The notes under the pieces were generated by a model that saw only the letters and a program-made list of their open reading frames with translations, made no database searches and was not told the origin of the DNA. A stretch of 64,000 nt of DNA from Mesorhizobium sp. ORS 3324. GTDB lineage: Bacteria > Pseudomonadota > Alphaproteobacteria > Rhizobiales > Rhizobiaceae. Shown piece by piece: positions 36,804 to 44,953 of the stretch. The DNA lies in assembly GCA_000824825.2 (NCBI GenBank), contig LM655204.1, positions 94,999 through 158,998 of the forward strand, read 5' to 3'. The position numbers were made by a program, and so were the translations under genes. Position 1 is the stretch's first letter. Each line of letters opens with the position of its first letter.

Positions 36804-36960
36804 CGAATACGCCGGTCCCGTAATACGGCGGCGAATGCGGGGCAAGGCGGGCATTGGCGATTTATCAATCCCTAAAATGTTAAGCTTCCGGGCAAGCCGG
36901 CATCAATGCGCTGGCACTAGGGTGCCGATTTCCGGTTGTTGGGCTCGGGGAGTTTTGGTG

Positions 36961-37524
36961 ATGCGCATGCTTTTTCTTGACGCAATTCCGGACGGAAAAC
37001 CGCGACACACTTTTCCTGGAATTGCTCTAGGAGCGATCGGTATCGGCCTTCTGGCGACGACCGGTTTGGCGCAGGCCTCGTCCATTGTCGTGCTCGGCCC
37101 TGCGACGTCGACGCCATCCGTGGTCAGGTTGGCCGCGGTGGGGCAGATCTCGGCGGCCTCGACACCGTCGATCGTAGCACTCGGCGACCCGGTGCCTGCC
37201 GTCACCGATGAGAAGGTGGCGGCGATCCCGGAGAAATCCGGGCACGCGCAGACACCGACGATCATTCGCGGCGGCGTCGTCGGCGGTGCCTTCGCGACGC
37301 CTGCTGCGACCGCGGCAGCCAAGGCCACCACGCCGGCGACACCGGCGAACGGTACCGCGCCGGCTACGGCCGCGTCTCCCAACGGCACTGCCGCAGCGGC
37401 GCCCAACGGCGAGACGAAGGCGGCAGACAACAAGGCGGCTCAAAACGCGCCGGGCGGCCAAGCGCAGCCGCAAGCCAAATCGCGAAACGTTCCGAAATTG
37501 CCACCGGTCGGCAAGGCAATGTAG
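36961..37524 (+). CDS. exported Ala/Pro/Thr-rich protein with repeat-encoded signal peptide
   Basis: 187 residues; GGGGAG lies 10 bases before the ATG at 36961. The leader (MRMLFLDA then IPDGKPRHTFPGIALGAI and IGIGLLATTGLAQA) contains a copy of the dispersed palindrome at 36982-37027, which encodes residues 8-22. The mature part is a Ser/Val region (SIVVLGPATSTPSVVRLAAV) then a low-complexity Ala-Thr-Pro-Asn-Gly tail. No domain recognised; possibly surface or periplasmic. An upstream in-frame extension is non-coding-looking. Confidence 0.65.
   Translation: MRMLFLDAIPDGKPRHTFPGIALGAIGIGLLATTGLAQASSIVVLGPATSTPSVVRLAAVGQISAASTPSIVALGDPVPAVTDEKVAAIPEKSGHAQTPTIIRGGVVGGAFATPAATAAAKATTPATPANGTAPATAASPNGTAAAAPNGETKAADNKAAQNAPGGQAQPQAKSRNVPKLPPVGKAM
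36982..37027. repeat. GCAATTCC/GGAATTGC palindromic repeat, copy 3
   Basis: GCAATTCCGGACGGAAAACC through CACTTTTCCTGGAATTGCTC, nearly identical to the copies at 30788 and 32345. Lies inside the coding sequence for the exported protein. Confidence 0.8.
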
Positions 37525-37563
37525 GCCAGCCTCGAGGCGGCTGATCTCGAGGTCCGATGAAAG

Positions 37564-37599
37564 AAGGGCGACGCCTGCCGCGCCGCCCTTCCTTTTTTC
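37564..37599 (+). terminator. Rho-independent terminator after the exported protein
   Basis: Stem GAAGGGCG / CGCCCTTC with a 13-base spacer followed by CTTTTTT on the plus strand, 40 bases after the stop at 37524. Confidence 0.7.
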
Positions 37600-37616
37600 A
37601 CACGACGAGAAACGCC

Positions 37617-37919
37617 TCAGGCCGCTTCTTCCTTGTCGTCGTCTTCGGACTCGCCTTCGTCCTCGTCCTCGCCGTCTTCATCCTCGTCGTCGGACTCATC
37701 GTCGCCCGAGGCCTTGGCTTCTTCATCCGCATCTTCGTCCTCGTCGTCGCCGTCTTCGTTGTCACCCTCGTCGCCTTCTTCCTCTTCCTCGTCGGACGGC
37801 TCGGCGGCTTCGACCGCCGCGGCGGCGGCATGATCGAGGATATCATCGAAAGCGGATTCGAGTAGCTCGGCGGTGGCCCAGGTCTCTTCGGTCAATTCGA
37901 TGTCGTGAACGGAATTCAT
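37617..37919 (-). CDS. extremely acidic low-complexity protein
   Basis: 100 residues. The first ~40 (MNSVHDIELTEETWATAELL, then ESAFDDILDHAAAAAVEAAE) look like an ordinary helical segment. The rest is almost only Asp/Glu with Ser/Gly (for example EEEEEGDEGDNEDGDDEDED). GGAGG is placed 10 bases before the ATG at 37919. Predicted intrinsically disordered and strongly negative; such tails bind basic proteins, metals or nucleic-acid-binding partners, but no role can be assigned. The opposite strand is also open but encodes nothing recognisable. Confidence 0.6.
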   Translation of the reverse strand: MNSVHDIELTEETWATAELLESAFDDILDHAAAAAVEAAEPSDEEEEEGDEGDNEDGDDEDEDADEEAKASGDDESDDEDEDGEDEDEGESEDDDKEEAA

Positions 37920-38257
37920 GGCATGCCTCCGTGGTTGGGGAACGTCTTTTGCTTGATGCATGTCGCTGTCCCAGAACCGCTGCACGCTTCCGGGCGACAT
38001 GCACTTTTGTCTGATGCATGTCGTTATCCCGGAACCGCTGCACACTTCCGGGCGACATGCACTTTTGTCTGCTGCATGTCATTATCCCGGAACCGCTGCA
38101 CACTTCCGGGCGACATGCATTGGTTCTCCCATGCGGAGGTCATCGCCTTATGACTGTAAGCCGGCTCCGGCGCATTAAATTTCGGACGCCGGATTGTTCA
38201 AGCATGCCCGCATCCTAGCGGATGCAGGCGGCTTCGAACGCGCGATTTTTTGAGCCG
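37920..38257. other. leader region of the acidic protein gene
   Basis: 338 bases between the acidic-protein start and the glyS stop. 37955-38120 is the tandem hairpin array listed separately. 38121-38257 shows no gene, tRNA or clear promoter. Confidence 0.5.
37955..38120. repeat. three tandem 58-bp hairpin repeats
   Basis: Copies at 37955-38012, 38013-38070 and 38071-38120 (last truncated), exact 58-base period. Each contains GCATGTCG...CGACATGC outer arms and CCCGGAA/TTCCGGG inner arms around CCGCTGCACAC, joined by ACTTTTGTCT. The second and third copies differ at only a few bases; the first has more changes (CTGTCCCAG for TTATCCCGG). Confidence 0.88.
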
Positions 38258-40414
38258 TCAGCCGACGATTTTTGAAAAATCGGCGACCTGGTCGGTGGCA
38301 GCGCGGATGCGGGCAAGCAGGGCCAGCCGGTTGGCGCGCACGGCCTGGTCCTCATCATTCACGAGAACGTCTTCAAAGAATGAATCAACGGGTTCACGCA
38401 AAACGCTAAGCGTCAGCATGGCCGCGGAAAAATCTTCATTTTGAATCGCTTGGCCGGCTTCCTTCTCGGCCTGATTCACCGCAATAAACAGCTTCTTTTC
38501 CGCATCTTCACGGAAGAGCGCCGGCTCAACAGTCTCGGCAATGAGGGTTTTCTTCTTCTCCTCGGCCGCCAGGATGTTGGCCGCGCGCTTGGTGCCGGCC
38601 AGCAGGTTCTTGCCGTCCTCGGTGTCGAGCAAGGAGCCCAGCGCCTCGACGCGGCGAACGATCTGCAGGAGGTCGTCGGACTGTGGCGTGATGACGGCGT
38701 CGATCAGGTCGTACCGCGCGCCTTGGTCGCGGAGATAGACTTTTAGACGGTCGTGGAAGAAGGCGAGCAGGTCCGACGCCTGGCAGGCGACGCCGCCGGC
38801 GAAGTTCGCAAAGGCCTTGGCGAAGATCGACGTCAGCCCCATGCGAATGCGGTTCTCGATCAGGATCCTGACCACGCCAAGGGCTGCGCGACGCAACGCG
38901 AACGGATCCTTGCTGCCGGTCGGCTTTTCATCAATCGCCCAGAAGCCGGTGAGCGTGTCGAGCTTGTCGGCAAGCGCGACGGCGACCGACACCGGATCCG
39001 CCGGCACGCGATCGGCCGGTCCTTGCGGCTTGTAATGCTCCTCGGCGGCCGCGGCCACCGACGGATGCTCGCCCTGCAGCAGCGCATATTTGCGGCCCAT
39101 GGCGCCCTGCAGTTCCGGGAACTCGCCCACCACCTCGGTCTGCAGATCGGCCTTGGCCAGAACTGCGGCGCGGGCGACGAGCGCGGGATCGGCACCGACG
39201 GCCGGCGCCAGTTCCTCGGCCAACCGCTTGATCCGCTCAACCCGCGCGCCCTGGGTGCCAAGCTTGGCATGGAAGGTCACGTTGAGATGGTCGAGGCGCG
39301 CCATGCGCTGGTCGAGCGGCTTCTTCAGGTCCAGGTCGAACCTTGTCGCAGACTGCTGAAGCTCTCCGAGGTCCGGCAGGTCGCTCTGGTCGGTCTTCCA
39401 GAAATAGAGCGCGTCGGACAGGCGCGCCCGCACCACCTTGCCGTTGCCGTAGGCGATTTGCTTGCCGCCATCGGTCGCCTCGATGTTGGCGACCAAGACG
39501 AAGCTGTCGGAGAGATCTTCGGCCGCGCCATGCGGCCGGGTGACAAAGCACTTCTGATTGGCCCGAATGGTCAGCCGAATGACCTCGGCCGGAATGGTGA
39601 GGAAGTCCTTTTCGAATTCACCCATCAGCACGACCGGCCACTCGACCAGGCCGGAGACCTCTTCCAGCAGGCCCTCGTCCTCGACGAGATCGAGGCCGTT
39701 GGCGAAGGCGATGTTGCGGGCGTCCGCCAGGATGATTTCCTTGCGGCGGTCGGCATCGAGCACGACCTTGGCGGCCTCGAGCTTGGCGACGTAGTCGTCG
39801 AAGCGGCGCACGGTGATTGGGCCCGGCGCGTGGAAACGGTGGCCGTAGGTGACGTTGCCGGCGCGGATGCCGTCGATCTCGAAATCGACCACCACCGGCT
39901 CCTCGGTCTCGGGGCCGAAAGTGCAGACGATCGACTGCAGCGGCCGCACCCAGCGCAGCGAGCCTGGCTTGGCCGAGGCCGGCCCCCAGCGCATCGACTT
40001 CGGCCAGGGGAAGTTCTTGACGATGCCCGGCACCAGCTCGGCGATGATCTCTTCCGCCGCCCTGCCCGGCTTCGAGATGTGGGCGACGTAGAAGTCGCCC
40101 TTCTTCGGATCGGAATGGACATGCGCCTCGGCGATCGAGGCAAGGCCGGCCTTGCGCAGGAAACCCTGCACGGCCTGCTCCGGCGCCGTGGTCGAGGGAC
40201 CCTTGATCTCCTCGCGAATGTCCTTCGAGCGCGCGGTCAGCCCGCGTATGTCGAGCGCCAGGCGCCGCGGCGTCCAGTATTCGCGCGCCGCCTCATAGGT
40301 CAGACCCGCCTCGACCAGACAATCGGTGACCATCTTCTTCAGGTCGCCGGCAGCTTTGCGCTGCATGCGCGCGGGGATTTCCTCGGAGCGAAGTTCGAGC
40401 AGCAGGTCGGGCAT
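38258..40414 (-). CDS. glyS: glycyl-tRNA synthetase beta subunit
   Basis: 718 residues, full length. N-terminus PDLLLELRSEEIPARMQRKA is diagnostic; middle has YGHRFHAPGPITVRRFDDYV and LTIRANQKCFVTRPHG, followed by the HD-like region DKLDTLTGFWAIDEKPTGSKDPFALRRAALG, here broken only for listing; the C-terminus is the anticodon-binding helical domain. Acts with GlyQ as an alpha2beta2 enzyme. Normally directly follows glyQ; here the two are 2.5 kb apart. Confidence 0.97.
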   Translation of the reverse strand: MPDLLLELRSEEIPARMQRKAAGDLKKMVTDCLVEAGLTYEAAREYWTPRRLALDIRGLTARSKDIREEIKGPSTTAPEQAVQGFLRKAGLASIAEAHVHSDPKKGDFYVAHISKPGRAAEEIIAELVPGIVKNFPWPKSMRWGPASAKPGSLRWVRPLQSIVCTFGPETEEPVVVDFEIDGIRAGNVTYGHRFHAPGPITVRRFDDYVAKLEAAKVVLDADRRKEIILADARNIAFANGLDLVEDEGLLEEVSGLVEWPVVLMGEFEKDFLTIPAEVIRLTIRANQKCFVTRPHGAAEDLSDSFVLVANIEATDGGKQIAYGNGKVVRARLSDALYFWKTDQSDLPDLGELQQSATRFDLDLKKPLDQRMARLDHLNVTFHAKLGTQGARVERIKRLAEELAPAVGADPALVARAAVLAKADLQTEVVGEFPELQGAMGRKYALLQGEHPSVAAAAEEHYKPQGPADRVPADPVSVAVALADKLDTLTGFWAIDEKPTGSKDPFALRRAALGVVRILIENRIRMGLTSIFAKAFANFAGGVACQASDLLAFFHDRLKVYLRDQGARYDLIDAVITPQSDDLLQIVRRVEALGSLLDTEDGKNLLAGTKRAANILAAEEKKKTLIAETVEPALFREDAEKKLFIAVNQAEKEAGQAIQNEDFSAAMLTLSVLREPVDSFFEDVLVNDEDQAVRANRLALLARIRAATDQVADFSKIVG

Positions 40415-40956
40415 AAAAAAGGCTCCTTACCCTCCCCTCAATGGAAAGGGTCGGCGCGGCAGCGCCGGTGGGTGTCATGAATGCGCGGGAAATAGCAACT
40501 CGGCTGGCCGCTGTCACCCCGCTCACACCGCCTTGACCGGCGCCGATTTCCGGAAATTTCATGCCTGCTGTCGGGATGGCGCAGACCCGCCCGTCCTTGG
40601 AGCAGAAATTCCCATGAACCGAACGCAGCGCTGAAGCGACCAACGCTCAGGCAGAGAACTATTGGCTGAACGACGATGAAGACGGCATCGAGAACCCTGC
40701 AGATCCTGGCACTGAGCGCCTGCCTCGCTGCCCAGATGCATGGCACGTTCTCGATGCCGGGCGTCCGCCAGGCGATGCGCACGATCGACGGCGCGAGCAG
40801 CCTGAATACGTGGCCGGTCACCGCCGCCGCTGAAATCACGAAGCCGTATTGAGCTGGGCAATGAATCGGGAATGACCGAGATTGATGGTTCTCGGTCAGG
40901 CCCCTTTCGAGCGACGCAGGCAGGAACGCCGCCTCCGCTTCAAGCATCAAAGCCGG
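40415..40956. other. gene-poor insertion between glyS and monooxygenase
   Basis: 542 bases. Holds a possible 58-codon gene (40676-40852, plus) and, at about 40881-40903, a hairpin GACCGAGATTGATGGTTCTCGGTC without a T tract between convergent ends. 40415-40675 shows nothing recognisable. A 170-codon minus-strand frame here has no coding character. Confidence 0.5.
40676..40852 (+). CDS. possible small exported peptide
   Basis: 58 codons: MKTASRTLQILALSACLAAQ then a short tail ending in EITKPY. The first 22 residues resemble a signal peptide (Lys/Arg start, Leu/Ala core). Only a weak ribosome site and no family recognised, so this may be chance. Confidence 0.3.
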   Translation: MKTASRTLQILALSACLAAQMHGTFSMPGVRQAMRTIDGASSLNTWPVTAAAEITKPY

Positions 40957-42441
40957 TCAAACCCCCGAGGCTGATTGGGTAAAATCCTTCGGCTTGCCGA
41001 ACCACCGCGTCGCGGTCTGCGCTAACTCTCCGAGATCGACCTTCGCGTCGCACGCCCAGGCAGTCACGCCGTCCGGCCGAACCAGCGCGGCTTTCACCCC
41101 AAGCCGCTCGGTCGCGCCCTCCGCGACATAGCTGATGCTATTGCCCCAGCGGGCCGCAAGCGCCCGTAGCGATGCATCCGCGCCGAAGTTCAGCAGCAGG
41201 CCGCGTCCGTTCCGCAGATGCTGGTTCACCCTGCTGCCGTCGAGCAGCTCGAAATCCGGCACGCTGCGACCAACCAGCGGATGCCTCTCGCCCAGATCAT
41301 AGCGGATCCCGACGCCCCATACGCGCTCGGCGAAATAGGTCGCGCCGTCACGCGTGTCGATGAGATCGCGGATGATGGCTTCAAGGGCGCGCGAGCTGGC
41401 GCCCGGCCGCATCAGCGCGACCTGCGCGCGGGACCAATCGAGGATCTGTGCGCCCACCGGATGCCGTTCGTTCGTATAGCTGTCGAGCAGGTCGTCCGGC
41501 GCTTCGCCCCGGATCGTGGCGGCGAGCTTCCAGCCAAGGTTCATCGCGTCGCCGAGGCCGAGGTTCAGGCCCTGGCCGCCCAGCGGCGAATGGATATGCG
41601 CGGCATCGCCCGCTAGCAACACGCGGCCCTCGCGATAGTTGGTCGCCTGATAGGCGCGGTCGGTCCAGGTGGTGGCAAGACGAAGGGCTGTCACCGTCAC
41701 ATCGATGCCTGAGACCTTACGCAGCACCGTCTCGACATGGTCGCGCCTCAGCTCGGTGCGGTGGAAGGCGCCGCCGTCGAAATCGACCATCGCGATCGTG
41801 CCGGGCGCCGCATAGGTGTACATGCCTGAGGCTGTGTAATGGCGACCGGGCCTGAGCGCGGCCGGTTCGGCCAGCTCGACCTGCACCGAATAGCCGGTGA
41901 ACTCCGGATCGGTGCCGGTGAACCCGATACCAGCCGCCTTTCGCACGGTACTGCGCCCGCCGTCGCAGCCGACGAGCCAACGGCCTCGGGTCGTTTCCCC
42001 ACCCGCCTCGACGGTGACGTGATCACCCGATGGCTCGAGAGTCTCGACGCCGCAGCCGCGCCGTATCTCCACGCCCAGCATCTCGGCGCGAATCGCCAGG
42101 ACAGTCTCGATGCTCGCCATATCGGCCGCGAAGCTGCCGGTCAGGCCAGACAGGCGATATGGCCATTGCGCGCTGTCGATCTGATCGTGGAAGAACTGGA
42201 TGCCAGCAAAGTGACCGCCCGGGCGACGCCGCTGTTGCATCCAGTGCGCGGCCGCCGGCGTGCTGGGACCAGCCGCGCGGACCTTTAGTTCGTTCAGCAG
42301 GTCACGGCGATCGAAGCACTCGATGGTGGGCACCGAAAGGCCACGCAGCCCAAACGGCTGGTCCTTCAGCGGCGAATGCGGGTCTTGCGCCTTTTCCAGC
42401 ACCGTTACCGAACAGCCCGCAAGCCGCAGCTCGCAAGCCAA
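40957..42441 (-). CDS. FAD-dependent aromatic monooxygenase, apparently frameshifted at its 5' end
   Basis: 494 codons in the open frame from a TTG, but the real N-terminus lies upstream: in-frame sequence back to about 42495 reads DTALYDVIIAGAGPVGLFLA, the FAD Rossmann motif, with no ATG/GTG/TTG. The natural start, ATG at 42506 with GGAG 6 bases upstream, is one base out of phase; the shift falls in the G6 run at 42496-42501 (C6 on the coding strand). A seventh base would give a perfect protein MRPPDTALYDVIIAG. Other motifs are intact: CDGGRSTVRKAAGI and GRVLLAGDAAHIHSPLGGQG. Family: PheA/TfdB-like or rifampicin-monooxygenase-like hydroxylases; substrate unknown. Confidence 0.75.
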   Translation of the reverse strand: MACELRLAGCSVTVLEKAQDPHSPLKDQPFGLRGLSVPTIECFDRRDLLNELKVRAAGPSTPAAAHWMQQRRRPGGHFAGIQFFHDQIDSAQWPYRLSGLTGSFAADMASIETVLAIRAEMLGVEIRRGCGVETLEPSGDHVTVEAGGETTRGRWLVGCDGGRSTVRKAAGIGFTGTDPEFTGYSVQVELAEPAALRPGRHYTASGMYTYAAPGTIAMVDFDGGAFHRTELRRDHVETVLRKVSGIDVTVTALRLATTWTDRAYQATNYREGRVLLAGDAAHIHSPLGGQGLNLGLGDAMNLGWKLAATIRGEAPDDLLDSYTNERHPVGAQILDWSRAQVALMRPGASSRALEAIIRDLIDTRDGATYFAERVWGVGIRYDLGERHPLVGRSVPDFELLDGSRVNQHLRNGRGLLLNFGADASLRALAARWGNSISYVAEGATERLGVKAALVRPDGVTAWACDAKVDLGELAQTATRWFGKPKDFTQSASGV

Positions 42442-42506
42442 GAACAGGCCGACGGGACCGGCGCCGGCGATGATGACGTCATAGAGGGCAGTGTCGGGGG
42501 GCGCAT

Positions 42507-42892
42507 AAACTTCTCCGTTGTCGACGTTCGACCGGAGCGTTTCTCGAACCCGAGAACCTCATCGACGAACGATTGGGCGCTTGAAGAGCGTCCGTTGTTC
42601 GTCGTGGGGATCTCCTGCGCGAGGCCAAAGACCAGAGCTTTCGTTACCGAAAGGACTTGGGCTTACCAAACCAAGTCTGCCTTTTCCGACGCGGCTCACA
42701 TAGCATCATGGAGACCGAACCGCAACGGCCGGCCCAACGCTATGCGCGGCTAAGCGACACAGGATGAACGGACGGTTGCAAGGTCCACGCCGTCGTCGAT
42801 GCGCAAGGATTCCCGATCCGATTTGGCCTGACGCCGGCCAACGCACGACGGTCAGATTGCAGGCACGCTGCTCGATCATCCCAGGCCGCGCA
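42507..42892. other. region between monooxygenase and glyQ
   Basis: 386 bases with no intact gene. 42768-42851 is an IS5-type transposase fragment; 42507-42760 has no recognisable content. Likely scar tissue of the insertion that parted glyQ from glyS. Confidence 0.5.
42768..42851 (+). pseudogene. IS5-family (IS427-like) transposase remnant
   Basis: Translation of this frame gives TDGCKVHAVVDAQGFPIRFG then LTPANARR, matching the conserved block KIHAxVDAxGxPxxxxLTxGxxHD of IS5-group transposases, in which the Asp is a catalytic residue. Stops bound it and the rest of the transposase is absent. Confidence 0.55.
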
Positions 42893-43837
42893 TCAGGCCG
42901 CCAGACCGCCGGCCTGCGTCTTCAGGAACGCCTCCCCGCACGCCTTGGCCAGGTTGCGCACGCGCAGGATGTAGCTCTGGCGCTCGGTGACGGAGATCAC
43001 GCCGCGCGCGTCCAGCAGGTTGAAGACGTGGCTGGCCTTGATGCACTGGTCGTAGGCTGGGAAGACCATCCGGTGCGCCGCAAGATTGTCGTTCGACGCC
43101 GGCGCGCCGGCGGCAAGCAGCGCCTTGCACTCGGCTTCGGCATCCTCGAAATGCCGAAGCAGCATGGCGGTATTGGCGAATTCGAAATTGTGGCGCGAAT
43201 ATTCCTGCTCGGCCTGCAGGAAGACGTCGCCATAGGTGACCTTCTCGGCGCCCTCGTGGCCGTTGAAGTTCAAATCGTAGACATTGTCGACGCCCTGCAC
43301 ATACATGGCGAGCCGCTCCAGCCCATAGGTGAGTTCGCCGGCCACCGGCGCGCATTCGATGCCGCAGACCTGCTGGAAATAGGTGAACTGCGACACTTCC
43401 ATGCCGTCGCACCAGCACTCCCAGCCGAGGCCCCAGGCGCCGAGCGTCGGGCTTTCCCAATCGTCCTCGACGAAGCGGATGTCGTGCAGCAGCGGATCGA
43501 TGCCGATCGCCTCGAGCGAGCCGAGATAGAGTTCCTGGAGGTTCGGCGGGTTCGGCTTCAGGATCACCTGATATTGATAGTAATGCTGCAGCCGGTTCGG
43601 GTTTTCGCCGTAGCGGCCGTCCTTCGGCCGACGCGACGGCTGCACATAGGCGGCGTTCCAGCGACGCGGGCCCAGCGCGCGCAAGGTGGTCGCCGGGTGG
43701 AAGGTGCCGGCGCCGACTTCCATGTCGTAGGGCTGCAGGATCACGCAGCCATAGTCGGCCCAGTAATTGTGCAAGGTCAGGATCAGCCCTTGGAAGGAGC
43801 GGCTGGGATGCATGTGGGCAGGAATGTCGATGGTCAC
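42893..43837 (-). CDS. glyQ: glycyl-tRNA synthetase alpha subunit
   Basis: Class II catalytic subunit, 314 residues from the GTG at 43837 (GAGG 6 bases upstream); an ATG at 43813 is the alternative and has no ribosome site. Diagnostic stretches: SFQGLILTLHNYWADYGCVI, GAGTFHPATTLRALGP, YVQPSRRPKDGRYGENPNRL, GWECWCDGMEVSQFTYFQQV and ITYGLER-like GELTYGLERLAMYVQGVDNV. Partner GlyS lies 2.5 kb further along the same strand. Confidence 0.96.
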   Translation of the reverse strand: MTIDIPAHMHPSRSFQGLILTLHNYWADYGCVILQPYDMEVGAGTFHPATTLRALGPRRWNAAYVQPSRRPKDGRYGENPNRLQHYYQYQVILKPNPPNLQELYLGSLEAIGIDPLLHDIRFVEDDWESPTLGAWGLGWECWCDGMEVSQFTYFQQVCGIECAPVAGELTYGLERLAMYVQGVDNVYDLNFNGHEGAEKVTYGDVFLQAEQEYSRHNFEFANTAMLLRHFEDAEAECKALLAAGAPASNDNLAAHRMVFPAYDQCIKASHVFNLLDARGVISVTERQSYILRVRNLAKACGEAFLKTQAGGLAA

Positions 43838-44014
43838 GACGGCCTCGGAAAGCGCTGGGATTGGGCCTTCCCTAGTTGCCGGGCCGGCGAGCGTCAAGGC
43901 AGTGCCTCGAGCCGCGGCACGGAGACGTTGAACGCTTTGCCGGCGGCTGGCCCATTGCCGGGCGCCCACGCCCCGCCGTTTGCTCGCCTGTGCCACAACG
44001 ACAAAGGTTCAGCC

Positions 44015-44476
44015 ATGCCAGGTCAACTCACCGTCCGTCCCGTCGCCCGGCAGGACTACGAGCAGTGGCTGCCGCTTTGGGACGGCTACAACGCCTTTTA
44101 CGGCCGCTCCGGTGCAACTGCGCTTGCCGGCGAGATCACCCAGATGACCTGGTCGCGATTCTTCGATGCCTATGAGCCGGTTCATGCGCTGGTGGCCGAG
44201 CGCGACGGCAAGCTTCTCGGCCTCGTCCACTATCTCTACCACCGCTCGACCACGGCGATCGCGCCGAACTGCTATCTGCAGGACCTTTTCACATCGCAGG
44301 CCGCGCGCGGAAAGGGTGTCGGCAGAGCGTTGATCGAAGGCGTCTACGAGCGCGCCAGTTCGGCAGGCGCGGGCCGCGTCTACTGGCAGACGCACGAGAC
44401 CAACCACACCGCCATGCAGCTCTATGACAGGATCGGCGAGCGCTCCGGCTTCGTCGTCTACCGGAAGCTGCTCTAG
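44015..44476 (+). CDS. GNAT family N-acetyltransferase
   Basis: 153 residues. Acetyl-CoA binding core is NCYLQDLFTSQAARGKGVGR (motif A, Q/R-x-x-G-x-G) then ALIEGVYERASSAGAGRVYW, with Q-T-H-E-T-N as motif B. Acceptor not predictable. Divergent from glyQ; ATG at 44015. Confidence 0.88.
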   Translation: MPGQLTVRPVARQDYEQWLPLWDGYNAFYGRSGATALAGEITQMTWSRFFDAYEPVHALVAERDGKLLGLVHYLYHRSTTAIAPNCYLQDLFTSQAARGKGVGRALIEGVYERASSAGAGRVYWQTHETNHTAMQLYDRIGERSGFVVYRKLL

Positions 44477-44953
44477 CTCCTCGACACAGGGATTTTGAAA
44501 GTCCCTTTGTCGCGGGCGAGATTTTCGCCGGCAATTTCCGTGAAATCGGCACAAACGCAGAGGAGTGGCTGAAGCCGCCCGAACCTCGTCATTCCAGGGC
44601 GGAGCAGCCGCGAAGCGGCGTCGCGGAAACCCGGAATCCATTCCGTGACCCTGATCGAAGGCGCAGCGGAGCAGAATTCTGCACCGCCGCGGTGCTCGTG
44701 CGTCACGGATGGATCCTCGGATCTGCGCGCATCGCTTCGCTCCTTGCTCCGCCCGTGGATGACGATCGCGATGAGCGTTTCGGCCAAACTCCAACGCATG
44801 GCGCCTGCCGACGCAAACTACAGGTCGAGATTTCTCCGCCAGGGAACTGGCGTTTGCCGATATTCTGTGAGGCCGGCCCGAGCTCAGCAGACACCGAGCC
44901 GAAACGAAAACGGGGCTCGATGAGCCCCGTCCGTCTTAAACGCTGGCGGAAGG
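44477..44953. other. intergenic region with dispersed repeat
   Basis: 477 bases. ~44588-44700 holds a repeat of another common rhizobial type (CATTCCAGGGCGGAGCAGCC, GCGAAGCGGCGTCGCGGAAA, CCCGGAATCCATTCCGTGAC and onwards). The TPR-gene terminator sits at 44901-44930. No gene seen on either strand. Confidence 0.55.
44901..44930 (-). terminator. Rho-independent terminator of the TPR protein gene
   Basis: On the minus strand ACGGGGCTC-ATC-GAGCCCCGT (9-bp stem, 3-base loop) is followed by TTTTCGTTTC, 24 bases past the stop at 44954. Confidence 0.85.

Noticed and set aside
37955..38120. Possible CRISPR array
   Set aside because: Period is constant but the whole unit, including the supposed spacers, is repeated; no unique spacers and no cas genes.
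38753..40480. 575-codon plus-strand frame opposite glyS
   Set aside because: Shadow of glyS; no family pattern and no ribosome site of note.
40438..40950. 170-codon minus-strand frame between glyS and the monooxygenase
   Set aside because: No recognised motif, odd composition and it crosses the hairpin at 40881; not supported.
42764..44014. Long plus-strand extension before the GNAT gene
   Set aside because: Antisense of glyQ; the GNAT family start is the ATG at 44015.
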